From positions 1 to 64,000 of the IMG/VR virus record IMGVR_UViG_3300042482_001026: DNA of 64,000 nt; one strand, 5' to 3'. How positions within the stretch are numbered: the stretch's first letter is position 1; each line of letters starts with the position of its first letter. Below the pieces are notes generated by a model that was given only the letters and a program-made list of their open reading frames with translations, was not told where the DNA came from and ran no database searches. A program made the translations under genes and the position numbers. Origin of the DNA: a virus. Shown piece by piece: positions 32,842 through 40,624 of this stretch.

Positions 32842-33648
32842 TCACTTAAAAGCTACGGCTACTGGATACTTAGGAACAATATCGTCTCCAAACGTTAAAT
32901 CAAAATACGCCACGATCAATCGGCGTGAAATATACTTACGCGAATTAGTTGTTAATTCAATACTTGTTACAACGTGTTGCGGGCACATTACTTCAAACTC
33001 ATCGCCGTGGTCTGTTGCACATACGGCTACGGCAAAATTAGTAAATTCGCCGCGTCCGCTTTTTACATCCACAACGTTGTAACTTTTAGTCTTAGGCGTG
33101 TGCGCCGCCAAGAAAAATACAGAATCGTTCGATTTGTATCCTTCCGCCGAATGCCGCAAATTGACTCCGGGGTAACCCAACAGCAGACAACGCGATTGAT
33201 AGTAGTTAAGATCTTCCCGGTTACGAATTTTGACCGTTTCTGCACACGTTACTAATGCCCCCGTAAAAGCGTTGAGCTTTTTATATCTTTCAGAAAATGC
33301 AGCTGTGCTGATCTGATCGCACAACACAAATTGCACTTTCGTATTATCTGCCTTTAATTTTTTTAATCGCTTTTGCAACACAGTTTGTGCTATGCCAGTT
33401 TCTGTTAAAAATCCGTCTAGAATTACAGCAGGTTCTTGTGTCAGCGGCCAATGCAATGCGCTGTTGATACGCGGTACAGTTGTGACCGGTGTCGCATCCA
33501 TGGTCACCAACTGTACTTGATCGTTTTCAAGATATGCAAAACAACGTTCGCCCTGCAAAATAGGTTGACCTAATGCGTTGTCCCAGCGTACTTTAGATGC
33601 GCAATCCACGTAATCGCGCGGAAGTGCAGGGCTTGGCATTTTTATCAT
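32842..33648 (-). CDS. unknown protein (268 aa)
   Basis: A 268-aa protein, mostly beta-rich (YLENDQVQLVTMDATPVTTV, KVQFVLCDQISTAA, VFFLAAHTPKTKSYNVVDV, FTNFAVAVCATDHGDEFEVM). It opens with PSPALPRDYVDCASKVRWDN, possibly a DNA- or protein-binding arm. The start makes ATGA with the upstream stop. No recognised motif; a replication- or metabolism-linked role is suggested only by place. Confidence 0.45.
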   Translation of the reverse strand: MIKMPSPALPRDYVDCASKVRWDNALGQPILQGERCFAYLENDQVQLVTMDATPVTTVPRINSALHWPLTQEPAVILDGFLTETGIAQTVLQKRLKKLKADNTKVQFVLCDQISTAAFSERYKKLNAFTGALVTCAETVKIRNREDLNYYQSRCLLLGYPGVNLRHSAEGYKSNDSVFFLAAHTPKTKSYNVVDVKSGRGEFTNFAVAVCATDHGDEFEVMCPQHVVTSIELTTNSRKYISRRLIVAYFDLTFGDDIVPKYPVAVAFK

Positions 33649-34556
33649 GAACTAGAATTCCTTGAACAATTGATGCATGCGGTCACGGCAGCACCGTCGC
33701 TAAAATATGCTTGTGTATTACACGCCGGACACAGTTTTACCGCATATGTCGTTGGATGACAACCCGCTCTGCATTCTTGATAGCCTATAGGACATGTGTG
33801 ACATGCAAAATTATTTGCATACCCAGCAGGACACGCATACTTAGGATTGCGTCGAGCCCTGTAGCGCATTTGCTCTTTATTCCATTTCATCAAGTTTGGA
33901 ATAGCGACAAGTTCTACAAACCTTAAATTTTGTTCGGATTTGTCATAATCCACAAGCGCAGAAAACCGCATTGTCACCAGTTCTAACGGTCCTCTGTACA
34001 AAAATACTTCGCGTTTACGCATACTCGCAGGTAGCCGGCGATACAGCTTTAATTGACGCCATGCTATATACCGACAATACGATAACGGCCACCATGACGT
34101 GCTTGTCAACGTGCAAGGAAATCCTGCTAAAACTTTAAACGTAACGTCGTACCCTTCTACCTTTTTTGCATTAACACGCGCAGTCATTTCCATGATCTGC
34201 ACAGGCACCCATTCCTTACCCTCAAGCCGCACGTAAGGACGTACGGCTTTGTTTTCCTTAAGCGTCCAACAGTTACCAAGCAACCGATGTATCAAATCTA
34301 CAGCCAAAGACTCTGTCAGTTCCGTTCCAGCAAATGGGCGCAACGATTCCTGTATTGTGTCGTATTGCAATCCGGGCATACGGATTGCTAATGAGACCTG
34401 AGCAAAAATGTAATTCACAAATTGCTTGAATATGCTTCCCACAAGTTTTTGATTAGCAAATTTATGGTAAACATCTAAACCTATGCTATTCTTTTGCGCA
34501 ATGATTTGTTCAACGTCGTAGCGTAATCGTGTTGTTTTTTCATTGCTCTCCGTCAT
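33645..34556 (-). CDS. unknown protein with C-terminal cysteine-rich module
   Basis: A 303-aa protein. The first 220 residues are mixed helix/strand with no motif. The C-terminal 70 hold about 10 cysteines: CPAGY..NFACHTCPIGYQEC, CHPTTYAVKLCPACNTQAYF and CINCSRNS. The CxxC pairs suggest two or three treble-clef or ribbon-type zinc sites. Such tails often bind DNA or RNA. GGGGAA precedes the ATG. The gene at 60740 also has a zinc-ribbon-like patch but no overall similarity that I can see. Confidence 0.5.
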   Translation of the reverse strand: MTESNEKTTRLRYDVEQIIAQKNSIGLDVYHKFANQKLVGSIFKQFVNYIFAQVSLAIRMPGLQYDTIQESLRPFAGTELTESLAVDLIHRLLGNCWTLKENKAVRPYVRLEGKEWVPVQIMEMTARVNAKKVEGYDVTFKVLAGFPCTLTSTSWWPLSYCRYIAWRQLKLYRRLPASMRKREVFLYRGPLELVTMRFSALVDYDKSEQNLRFVELVAIPNLMKWNKEQMRYRARRNPKYACPAGYANNFACHTCPIGYQECRAGCHPTTYAVKLCPACNTQAYFSDGAAVTACINCSRNSSS

Positions 34557-35091
34557 CGATCAATTCCCCGTATGTGCCAGTTGAAACACCGGTACTTTCA
34601 TTTACGACAACAATAGGTGTGGTATTTGTTAATCTAGGCAATTCCGGTGCGTAAATATGTTCGTACGAATAAGTAGCTGTAACATCTTCAGAAAAATCTT
34701 CAATTGCAGCGATTGTCAGATAGGATCGAATCAAATGGTACGGCGCATGCTCTGCGGTACCAACCCCATTTTTCTGTAACTGAGAAAACAATACACCCAA
34801 CTCACTCCAGTCCCCACTTGTATTGAAGAAACGCGCGATTGCATCACTTAGTAAATACAGTCGCTGCGCTTCGCCTCGTTGAAATTCGTTTGGTGCTGTC
34901 CAAAATCCCAAGGTAATTGTGCCGTGTTGTTCTTCCGTCATATCCAATAGTGGCACATACCGATCATCTAAACGCAAATTAAAATACACGCCAATAGAAT
35001 TACCGTCATCAATTAACTTAACGACATATCCGTCTCCGGGTTTTAACTTAGTTAGCGTTTTGGGCTTGTCGTCGTTTGACATTGTGTTCAT
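34540..35091 (-). CDS. unknown protein (183 aa)
   Basis: A 183-aa protein (180 if it starts at the second ATG, 35082). It has a beta-rich centre (GYVVKLIDDGNSIGVYFNLR, GTITLGFWTAPNEFQRGEAQ) and a helical middle (LLSDAIARFFNTSGDWSELG). It overlaps the upstream gene by 44 nt and the 33645 gene by 17 nt. No family recognised. Confidence 0.45.
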   Translation of the reverse strand: MNTMSNDDKPKTLTKLKPGDGYVVKLIDDGNSIGVYFNLRLDDRYVPLLDMTEEQHGTITLGFWTAPNEFQRGEAQRLYLLSDAIARFFNTSGDWSELGVLFSQLQKNGVGTAEHAPYHLIRSYLTIAAIEDFSEDVTATYSYEHIYAPELPRLTNTTPIVVVNESTGVSTGTYGELIDDGEQ

Positions 35092-35578
35092 AAATTACCC
35101 TGTTTACTTCTGACCAGTAATATTTAATTACAGCTTTCTTTGAAAACCCTTGTGCCGTTAACTCAAGCATAATTGCTTTTTGTTGCGCTGGTTCTGGATA
35201 AGCGTATTCCCATTTAGCTGCGGCGTTACGCGCTTTTATATACAACTGTGCTACCACAGGATCGTTCTGTTCTAAAGTTAACGGTGTTTTATTGATTTTT
35301 TTGGCTGCATACGCTGCGTACTTTCTAGGTAACAAGTGCTTTAACTGCATGTCAATTATGGCTTGATCCGTCGTCAACGCTGTGACTACGCAATATTCTT
35401 TAAATTCGGTTGAATAACACACGGGAAATATAATCCCGTGTGTTTGCTCTAAAAGCAAATAGCAATTTTTAGTATGTTTCCCGAAGGGAACCGCTTGTTC
35501 CACAGCTTCATAAATGGAAAGCTTAACGTCGGGAAAACGTTCGGCAAATCGATTCAATGCGTGAATAGAAATCAACAT
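35048..35578 (-). CDS. unknown protein (176 aa) containing an intragenic hairpin
   Basis: A 176-aa protein starting LISIHALNRFAERFPDVKLS, a motif seen in several phage proteins of unknown role. The rest is helical with an aromatic-rich C-terminus (IKYYWSEVNRVIYEHNVK). GAGACGATCC lies before the ATG. A perfect 11-bp inverted repeat lies inside the frame at 35416-35444, listed separately. Function unknown. Confidence 0.45.
   Translation of the reverse strand: MLISIHALNRFAERFPDVKLSIYEAVEQAVPFGKHTKNCYLLLEQTHGIIFPVCYSTEFKEYCVVTALTTDQAIIDMQLKHLLPRKYAAYAAKKINKTPLTLEQNDPVVAQLYIKARNAAAKWEYAYPEPAQQKAIMLELTAQGFSKKAVIKYYWSEVNRVIYEHNVKRRQAQNAN
35416..35444. repeat. 11-bp perfect inverted repeat inside a gene
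   Basis: AACACACGGGA (35416-35426) and TCCCGTGTGTT (35434-35444) are exact reverse complements separated by 7 nt. No T-run follows on the minus strand. The core CACGGG...CCCGTG with an AT-rich loop also occurs at 37341-37363 and, less strictly, at 15767-15786. Confidence 0.85.
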
Positions 35579-35590
35579 GGATCGTCTCGC

Positions 35591-36286
35591 TTAAATGCGG
35601 GCAGCGATGTCCGCTATGATTGGATGGCGTACGATGTTTTCATCGCTAATATGAATTACAGCGACGCCCGGAACTTTACCGATTTTGTCAATAATGTCCA
35701 TCATGGCGACCCGACCCACGAGGTCACTTTGTTTTGGATCGCCTGTGATGATCATTTTTGACCCTACTCCAATACGCGTAATAAACAATTTCAATTGCGC
35801 ATAAGAACAGTTTTGCGCTTCGTCCAGAATGCACACCGCATTCTTTAACGTACGCCCACGCAAATAGGCAATTGGGGCAACCTCCACGCCCTTGTCAATA
35901 TATTTACGTTGCGCGTTCTCTTTACCCACCAGATCATCAAGTGCGTCGTACAACGGAAGCATGAAAGGATGTACTTTTTCCTCAAAGGATCCGGGTAAAA
36001 AACCTAAACGCTCGCCGGCTTCCACAATAGGACGTGTGATAATAATTTTCTGGGTTTTATTTTCCAGCGCGCTATGAATAGCAAACGCCGTAGCCAGAAA
36101 ACTTTTACCTGTACCGGCAGTACCTATCAAAAACACTACGTGATTTCGTGCAATTGTTTCCCAGCAAGAACGCTGAAAAGGGTTAAGGAATTCAAGACTA
36201 AATCCTTTTTTCTTTGTAACCTCCATTTCCATATGTTGTTCGGGTTCTGCCAGATCTTTACGCTGACGAACACGTCGTTTTGGCAT
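35591..36286 (-). CDS. phoH: PhoH-like ATPase
   Basis: A 231-aa protein from the ATG at 36286 (MPKRRVRQRKDLAEPEQ). Walker A is LIGTAGTGKSFLATAFA (53-69), KIIITRPIVEAGERLGFLPG is the PhoH-specific loop, and LDEAQNCSYAQLKLFITRIG (about 145) is Walker B and sensor, followed by KMIITGDPKQSDL. PhoH proteins are P-loop NTPases common in phages; they have been linked to RNA helicase/phosphate-stress functions, but the phage role is uncertain. A TTG start 57 nt upstream is possible but has no ribosome-binding site. A hairpin covers the leader (see 36292-36341). Confidence 0.85.
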   Translation of the reverse strand: MPKRRVRQRKDLAEPEQHMEMEVTKKKGFSLEFLNPFQRSCWETIARNHVVFLIGTAGTGKSFLATAFAIHSALENKTQKIIITRPIVEAGERLGFLPGSFEEKVHPFMLPLYDALDDLVGKENAQRKYIDKGVEVAPIAYLRGRTLKNAVCILDEAQNCSYAQLKLFITRIGVGSKMIITGDPKQSDLVGRVAMMDIIDKIGKVPGVAVIHISDENIVRHPIIADIAARI

Positions 36287-36291
36287 GGGCA

Positions 36292-36341
36292 GGTTTCCGT
36301 GTCGCGGGTTAGCCTCAGTGTAAACCGTAGGCACGGAAACC
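36292..36341 (-). promoter_or_regulatory. structured leader of the phoH gene
   Basis: GGTTTCCGTG (36292-36301) and CACGGAAACC (36332-36341) are exact reverse complements; inside, CGGTTTA and TAACCCG nearly pair. On the mRNA the 3' arm holds GGAAACC, the only candidate ribosome-binding site for the ATG at 36286. Just upstream, AAATAAATA (36361-36369, minus strand) resembles the TATAAATA element of T4 late promoters. Together this suggests a separate promoter with a leader that can mask the start of translation. The promoter part is tentative. Confidence 0.45.
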
Positions 36342-36375
36342 AAAAATGTATTGAGATAAATATTTATTTGATCGT

Positions 36376-36738
36376 TTATTCAGGCTTCGCTGTTACAGCA
36401 AAACCTACGTAAAACCGCATTGTTTGTTCTTCTGTGTGCACTTGCTGGCCGATAAACAACAACACTTCTTCAAACTGTAAACGCGGCATGTCTTTGTTAA
36501 GCTGTCCCAGAAACTGGGTTGCCTTTTCCATTCCTGCCGCAAGTAGGTACTGCGGTTCAATCGATGGGACACGATAAGCGTGAATTGGAATGCGAGCGTA
36601 TTCGCCTATCTGCGTATGCCACATTTCATCGTTTGCCAAAGCAAACCATGCTTTTTTGTCTCGAGGAACCACCATGACAGGTTGTTCTTTTGTTTGCAGA
36701 TATGGTTCGACATCAACCCAAACTACACTGACGTACAT
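36376..36738 (-). CDS. unknown protein (120 aa)
   Basis: A 120-aa protein with a beta-rich start (YVSVVWVDVEPYLQ, QPVMVVPRDKKAWF) and a helical middle (LLAAGMEKATQFLGQLNKDM). It ends with RFYVGFAVTAKPE. CTGAGG precedes the ATG; it overlaps the glycosyltransferase stop by 16 nt. No family recognised. Confidence 0.5.
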   Translation of the reverse strand: MYVSVVWVDVEPYLQTKEQPVMVVPRDKKAWFALANDEMWHTQIGEYARIPIHAYRVPSIEPQYLLAAGMEKATQFLGQLNKDMPRLQFEEVLLFIGQQVHTEEQTMRFYVGFAVTAKPE

Positions 36739-37520
36739 ATCTTAACCTCAGTTTGTTCACCGTTGGCGTAATGCTCAACAGTGTAGACAAAAGATTTGTA
36801 AGGACTAGAAATACCGTCGTACCACAGCGGCCGCATACTCAAACCACGGCGAGGTGCCCGAGATTCCCGGTGATGCTCGTCGGCGTTAATTGCTACGTGC
36901 GTATTGTAATGGAACAACCGGTAACTCTGTTGATAACACAGTTCACCCAGCACTGCATCTCCGCCATTGTGGTGCATATCTGGAAAAGGATAATCGTGTT
37001 TTTTTAGTAAATTTAAACGTGTCGCCCACCAACCGCCTGTTGCAAATTTTATCGCATATCCCTGTGGCCATTCTTTATTTGTGTACCACGATTGATTTTT
37101 AATTACGCATCGTTGGTTGCCGTTCCACATACTTGTTAACCGATACACGGAACCAACCAAATCTGCGTCAATAAGATAAGTGCTTATGTCTTGCCAGAAC
37201 GTACGCGGCGCTGATTCACGTATAAAACTGTCATCGTCAAACCACATCACGTTACGTTGTTGCGGGTCTGCGTATCGCAACATCTGTCGCATCAACGGAT
37301 ATTTGCCAACGTTTTCATGATTGTCGGCCGCAAAAAGAAGCACGGGAATATTAAATCCCCGTGCTTCTTCCGTTAAATATTCTTGCACATCTTGCGTTAC
37401 TGCGTTCATCCCTATGCGTAATTCCGATACGCCGGGATATTGCGCACATCGTTTAATTGACGTCAAACAACGCGCAATCAAATCACGATGTTCACCGTAA
37501 CACAAGACGCATACAAGCAT
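36723..37520 (-). CDS. GT-A glycosyltransferase (GT31/GT2-like)
   Basis: A 265-aa protein started at the ATG at 37520, 1 nt after the upstream TAA. LVCVLCYGEHRDLIARCLTS is the first strand; VMWFDDDSFI (about 91-100) holds the metal-binding DDD; and IKFATGGWWATRLNLLKKHDYPF with HNGGDAVLGELCYQ matches the 'G.G.w' and 'eD..lg' blocks of GT31-type enzymes. It lies away from the other sugar genes, downstream of the replication block, so it could act on phage DNA, host wall or virion. A terminator-like hairpin lies inside its frame (37335-37369). Confidence 0.75.
   Translation of the reverse strand: MLVCVLCYGEHRDLIARCLTSIKRCAQYPGVSELRIGMNAVTQDVQEYLTEEARGFNIPVLLFAADNHENVGKYPLMRQMLRYADPQQRNVMWFDDDSFIRESAPRTFWQDISTYLIDADLVGSVYRLTSMWNGNQRCVIKNQSWYTNKEWPQGYAIKFATGGWWATRLNLLKKHDYPFPDMHHNGGDAVLGELCYQQSYRLFHYNTHVAINADEHHRESRAPRRGLSMRPLWYDGISSPYKSFVYTVEHYANGEQTEVKICTSV
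37335..37369 (-). terminator. terminator-like hairpin inside a coding region
   Basis: AAGAAGCACGGG (37335-37346) and CCCGTGCTTCTT (37358-37369) form a perfect 12-bp stem with an 11-nt AT-rich loop. Read along the minus strand it is followed by a run of T residues (CTTCTTTTTG). This is the form of an intrinsic terminator, yet it lies about 150 nt after the start of the glycosyltransferase gene at 37520. Confidence 0.7.
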
Positions 37521-37521
37521 G

Positions 37522-38448
37522 TTAAATACCGGTTGGCGTCTTCTTGGCCGGGCGACCACGTTTACGTGCCGGCGGTTCTGTGTTACGCACAAAACCAGTT
37601 GGCTCAGTCATTTGCTCCGTACGACTGACCGGCGTCGTATACTCACGCTCAACTTCAACACCCGCAGCCGGATCAACTTGTGTATCTTTTGCTGCAATGA
37701 TCCGAGATACACGCTTCTTAATTTCATCCAAACGTGACACGGCTGTCTGCGCAGCTAAAAGCATATCTTGCAATCTTGCGCCTGTTTCTTGCAAGATGCT
37801 GTCCAGATTGTTTGTGACAACGTCTGGCGAGATTGCGTCTAGCGGATTGAAAATATATTGATCGGCAACTTCATCCATGTAATTGCCAAACTTTGCAGCC
37901 AACTTACCAATCTTCGTCACACCCGCTACTGGACTGGTTGGACGTCGTACGGGTCGTCCTGCGTTTGAACTACCGCCCGAACGATCCAAAGCGCCCGAGA
38001 TAACTTCCAACACTTCGTTTGCGGATAGCCCGTCACGGATAGCGCGTTCAATCATCGATTTCTGCGCAAGCGGATCTTCCAGACGTGCGGCATAAATCCA
38101 ATGGTACACAGTCAAGGTCTGTCCGGTGCTCGTCAACTTACCCTGTTGCTCTACCACGTACTGATGGTCAGGAAACGCACGAGCAAAATTCCGATAATCA
38201 CGCAACGTTGCTGCGCGGACGTTAAGGAACGTCTCCAATTTGGCAATAGCATTAGCTCCATAGTAATTGCTGCTATCGTTCAATACGTCGTCCACCATCG
38301 CGCCAATGCGATAGAAATGGATAACCATTTTCTTACTACTGTCCGTCAATTCTTTCTGCAATTTAAGCGCTATTTCTTGCAGCGCTTGCGGCATTTGCGC
38401 AAACACTTCGTGCCGCTGAGCAGACATTGGACCGATCAGATTCGACAT
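37522..38448 (-). CDS. unknown protein, possibly DNA-binding (308 aa)
   Basis: A 308-aa protein started at the ATG at 38448 behind GGAGG; a longer frame to 38562 has no such site. YYGANAIAKLETFLNVRAATLRDYRNFAR (about 75-103, given in part here as IAKLETFLNVRAATL) resembles the helix-turn-helix-like N-terminal part of DUF1016-type proteins. LSANEVLEVISGALD is another helical pair. The C-terminus is polar and basic (RKRGRPAKKTPTGI), similar to an AT-hook. It lies downstream of the recombinase block. A DNA-binding or regulatory role is inferred. Confidence 0.5.
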   Translation of the reverse strand: MSNLIGPMSAQRHEVFAQMPQALQEIALKLQKELTDSSKKMVIHFYRIGAMVDDVLNDSSNYYGANAIAKLETFLNVRAATLRDYRNFARAFPDHQYVVEQQGKLTSTGQTLTVYHWIYAARLEDPLAQKSMIERAIRDGLSANEVLEVISGALDRSGGSSNAGRPVRRPTSPVAGVTKIGKLAAKFGNYMDEVADQYIFNPLDAISPDVVTNNLDSILQETGARLQDMLLAAQTAVSRLDEIKKRVSRIIAAKDTQVDPAAGVEVEREYTTPVSRTEQMTEPTGFVRNTEPPARKRGRPAKKTPTGI

Positions 38449-38497
38449 AACAACCTCCGGTAAAAACAATCCCACCATAACTCTTTTGAATTGGTCG

Positions 38498-39082
38498 TCA
38501 ATACGTCCAACCCGTGTTTTTAACAACCTGTAAAAAATTATCAAACCGCTGCACATACACAAATTTGTGACAGTTTAGCTGCGGATATACAAATACAGGT
38601 CCGACGAATTCCGTCATTTGCAGCGTGTGTGCAATCATCCCGTGCGGAAATCCTTTGCGCGGTACAATTAATCCCGCCGGGCGATTAGCAATTGTGTCAA
38701 CTTTCTCGTCAAAAAAATTTGACAGCAATTTGAACACCGTTGAGCGCGAAAACTCTTTGAACAAGCTAGGTAAAAAACAAGACTCGTCAAGATGCAAAGC
38801 TTTTGGCGGTTTGACCGCACCTAGAAATACAGGAAACGACGGGAACATATCTGCAAAACCAGAAAAAGTTAATTCCGAACCATTGTTGGCTCGAAGTTCT
38901 TGTTCTAGCTTGTTAGCGGCTTTAGGTAGAAAAAACTTCAACAAAAACCGTACCCGTGTTTCTTCGTATCCTTCGTAGTACGACGGTTGATGGGACAAAC
39001 CCGCCAGCATCTCTTGTTGGCGTTGGATCACTTCTGGATCCACACGCGCTTCAAACAAATCGTCATCATCATCATTTGGCAC
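38498..39082 (-). CDS. unknown protein with acidic N-terminus (194 aa)
   Basis: A 194-aa protein starting PNDDDDDLFEARVDPEVI. The rest is helical and aromatic (RVRFLLKFFLPKAANKLEQE, LPSLFKEFSRSTVFKLLSNF). It begins at GTG, overlapping the recombinase stop by 11 nt. Its end overlaps nothing downstream: the 37522 gene starts 50 nt into its 3' region by position (38448 versus 38498), leaving a short gap. Location next to the UvsX-like gene suggests a recombination accessory or mediator, but no motif proves it. Confidence 0.5.
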   Translation of the reverse strand: MPNDDDDDLFEARVDPEVIQRQQEMLAGLSHQPSYYEGYEETRVRFLLKFFLPKAANKLEQELRANNGSELTFSGFADMFPSFPVFLGAVKPPKALHLDESCFLPSLFKEFSRSTVFKLLSNFFDEKVDTIANRPAGLIVPRKGFPHGMIAHTLQMTEFVGPVFVYPQLNCHKFVYVQRFDNFLQVVKNTGWTY

Positions 39083-40565
39083 GGTTGATCAATCGCTCCA
39101 AATGGTTTGCGTAATCCCCAGTCAGTGTGGGAATGTGTGCAATGCACAATCCCTTCCTGATCTTTTTAACTATTTCGGGATTGGCGTGAAGCATCGCTCC
39201 TAGACGACTCCATGACACGGCGTCCTTACCGCTCATGCCTAACGTCTTGGACCATGCTTTATTCTCCACATCCGCACGCGTAGGGCATGTCACGTGAATG
39301 CCCAATGCCTCCAATCGTGGTTTGAAGTAACTGTGTCCTCCTTGATTCAGAATGTAATCCAGCAACCAAACAAGGGACCAATTCCAATCCCAGATCGTGT
39401 GCTGTCGTGACGGAGCCATCTCCATGTCACCGTCAATAATTTCTTCAACATTGTTGTGCCGCCACAACAATCTTGTCGCAATCTTTTTGACGCCTTCGCT
39501 GTATGAGTTCTTGAACGTTTCAATGTTCACCTCATATCCAACGAACTTTGATGACACGATCTTGTGCTTCGGTCCCTTCGCTTTGGACAACTGAAGCTCG
39601 ACAGATTCCTGAAACCCTAACTGCTTGCCGCCACCGATTGAACGCGTCGGTAGTCCTCGTTCGTCCATACCGGTCTTCAACTGATTGACGGTTACCAGCG
39701 AGAATGGCCAACCGTCAAACTCCTGCGGGATAGCTTTGATAAACTTGGTATTAACCAACGCTTCTGTGGCAAAACCACGTGCGGCGTTACCAATACCTTT
39801 ACCTCTCAAACCATCCTTGCCAATCTTGCCAAGTATCTTTTCCTGTTCGGTTTCAGAGGCCTTACCTGATACAGAATCGACTCCGAACAAGAACGGGATC
39901 TTGCGGCCAAAACCCTGAGAGTCGGCAGACCTCTTGGTGATCTTGATGGCGTCAGTCAGATTACGCTGCCACTCTTCCAAAGAACCTGCGCGTAGAAGCT
40001 GCGTCATCCCAAACATCTGCTCACCCATGATTGACGCATACCAATCAGGATTGAACTTAGTCTCGGTCTCGACCAGCCAGAACCCCCCACCGAAACTCAT
40101 GAACCACCGAGCAAACTCTGCCAACATCGCAGACTTGCCCACACCCGTCTCAGCCACCAGTTGATACATCAAACCCAACGGCAACGCATCTAAACCCAGC
40201 AAATACTCCATCGGCAATGACGGTGTCGGAATACCGATCATTAATTCTCGAGATTCCGAACCGATGAAATAATTAGCTGGCGTGGTCTTGCGGGCTTCCT
40301 CCACAAGTGCCGTCATGAATTTCCATTGTTGCTCAGGCCGAATCTTGCTTTTGCCTTTGTCCATGTCAGTGTTAATCAATTGCGCAGGCAACAAATCATC
40401 ATCTGGCATTTCTGGAGCCGTAAATTCAGGTTCCTCTTCAATTTCTTCGACCTTGGGCTTACGCCCACGCTTCTTAGGTTTAACCGATTCCGTGTCTTCC
40501 GTGACAGGAACCGGCGTTACCCCCGTCATTTCTTCGTCATCATCGTCCAACGGTGGCAATTGCAT
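39072..40565 (-). CDS. RecA/UvsX-like recombinase with acidic and basic N-terminal extension
   Basis: A 497-aa protein started at the ATG at 40565 (MQLPPLDDDDEEMTG) behind GGGGGA. Residues 1-80 are a charged linker with KPKKRGRKPK, an AT-hook-like segment. The ATPase core has Walker A AETGVGKSAM (138-147) and Walker B FLFGVDSV (about 225-232); KASETEQEKILGKIGKDGLRGK and the Gln-containing VTVNQLKTGMDE region follow, as in UvsX/RecA. The C-terminal 150 residues are a separate helical part ending KGLCIAHIPTLTGDYANHLE. It would form filaments on ssDNA for recombination-dependent replication. A strong hairpin precedes its ribosome-binding site. Confidence 0.8.
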   Translation of the reverse strand: MQLPPLDDDDEEMTGVTPVPVTEDTESVKPKKRGRKPKVEEIEEEPEFTAPEMPDDDLLPAQLINTDMDKGKSKIRPEQQWKFMTALVEEARKTTPANYFIGSESRELMIGIPTPSLPMEYLLGLDALPLGLMYQLVAETGVGKSAMLAEFARWFMSFGGGFWLVETETKFNPDWYASIMGEQMFGMTQLLRAGSLEEWQRNLTDAIKITKRSADSQGFGRKIPFLFGVDSVSGKASETEQEKILGKIGKDGLRGKGIGNAARGFATEALVNTKFIKAIPQEFDGWPFSLVTVNQLKTGMDERGLPTRSIGGGKQLGFQESVELQLSKAKGPKHKIVSSKFVGYEVNIETFKNSYSEGVKKIATRLLWRHNNVEEIIDGDMEMAPSRQHTIWDWNWSLVWLLDYILNQGGHSYFKPRLEALGIHVTCPTRADVENKAWSKTLGMSGKDAVSWSRLGAMLHANPEIVKKIRKGLCIAHIPTLTGDYANHLERLINRAK

Positions 40566-40579
40566 AGAGTCCCCCAGAC

Positions 40580-40607
40580 GGGCACCGCAACCGAAATTGC
40601 GGTGCCC
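40580..40607 (-). promoter_or_regulatory. 11-bp hairpin before the recombinase gene
   Basis: GGGCACCGCAA (40580-40590) and TTGCGGTGCCC (40597-40607) form a perfect 11-bp stem with a 6-nt loop. It lies between the stop of the upstream gene (40625) and the ribosome-binding site of the recombinase, with no T-run, so it is more likely an mRNA processing or stability element, or a translation control, than a terminator. Confidence 0.8.
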
Positions 40608-40624
40608 ACGAAACAATTAAACAC

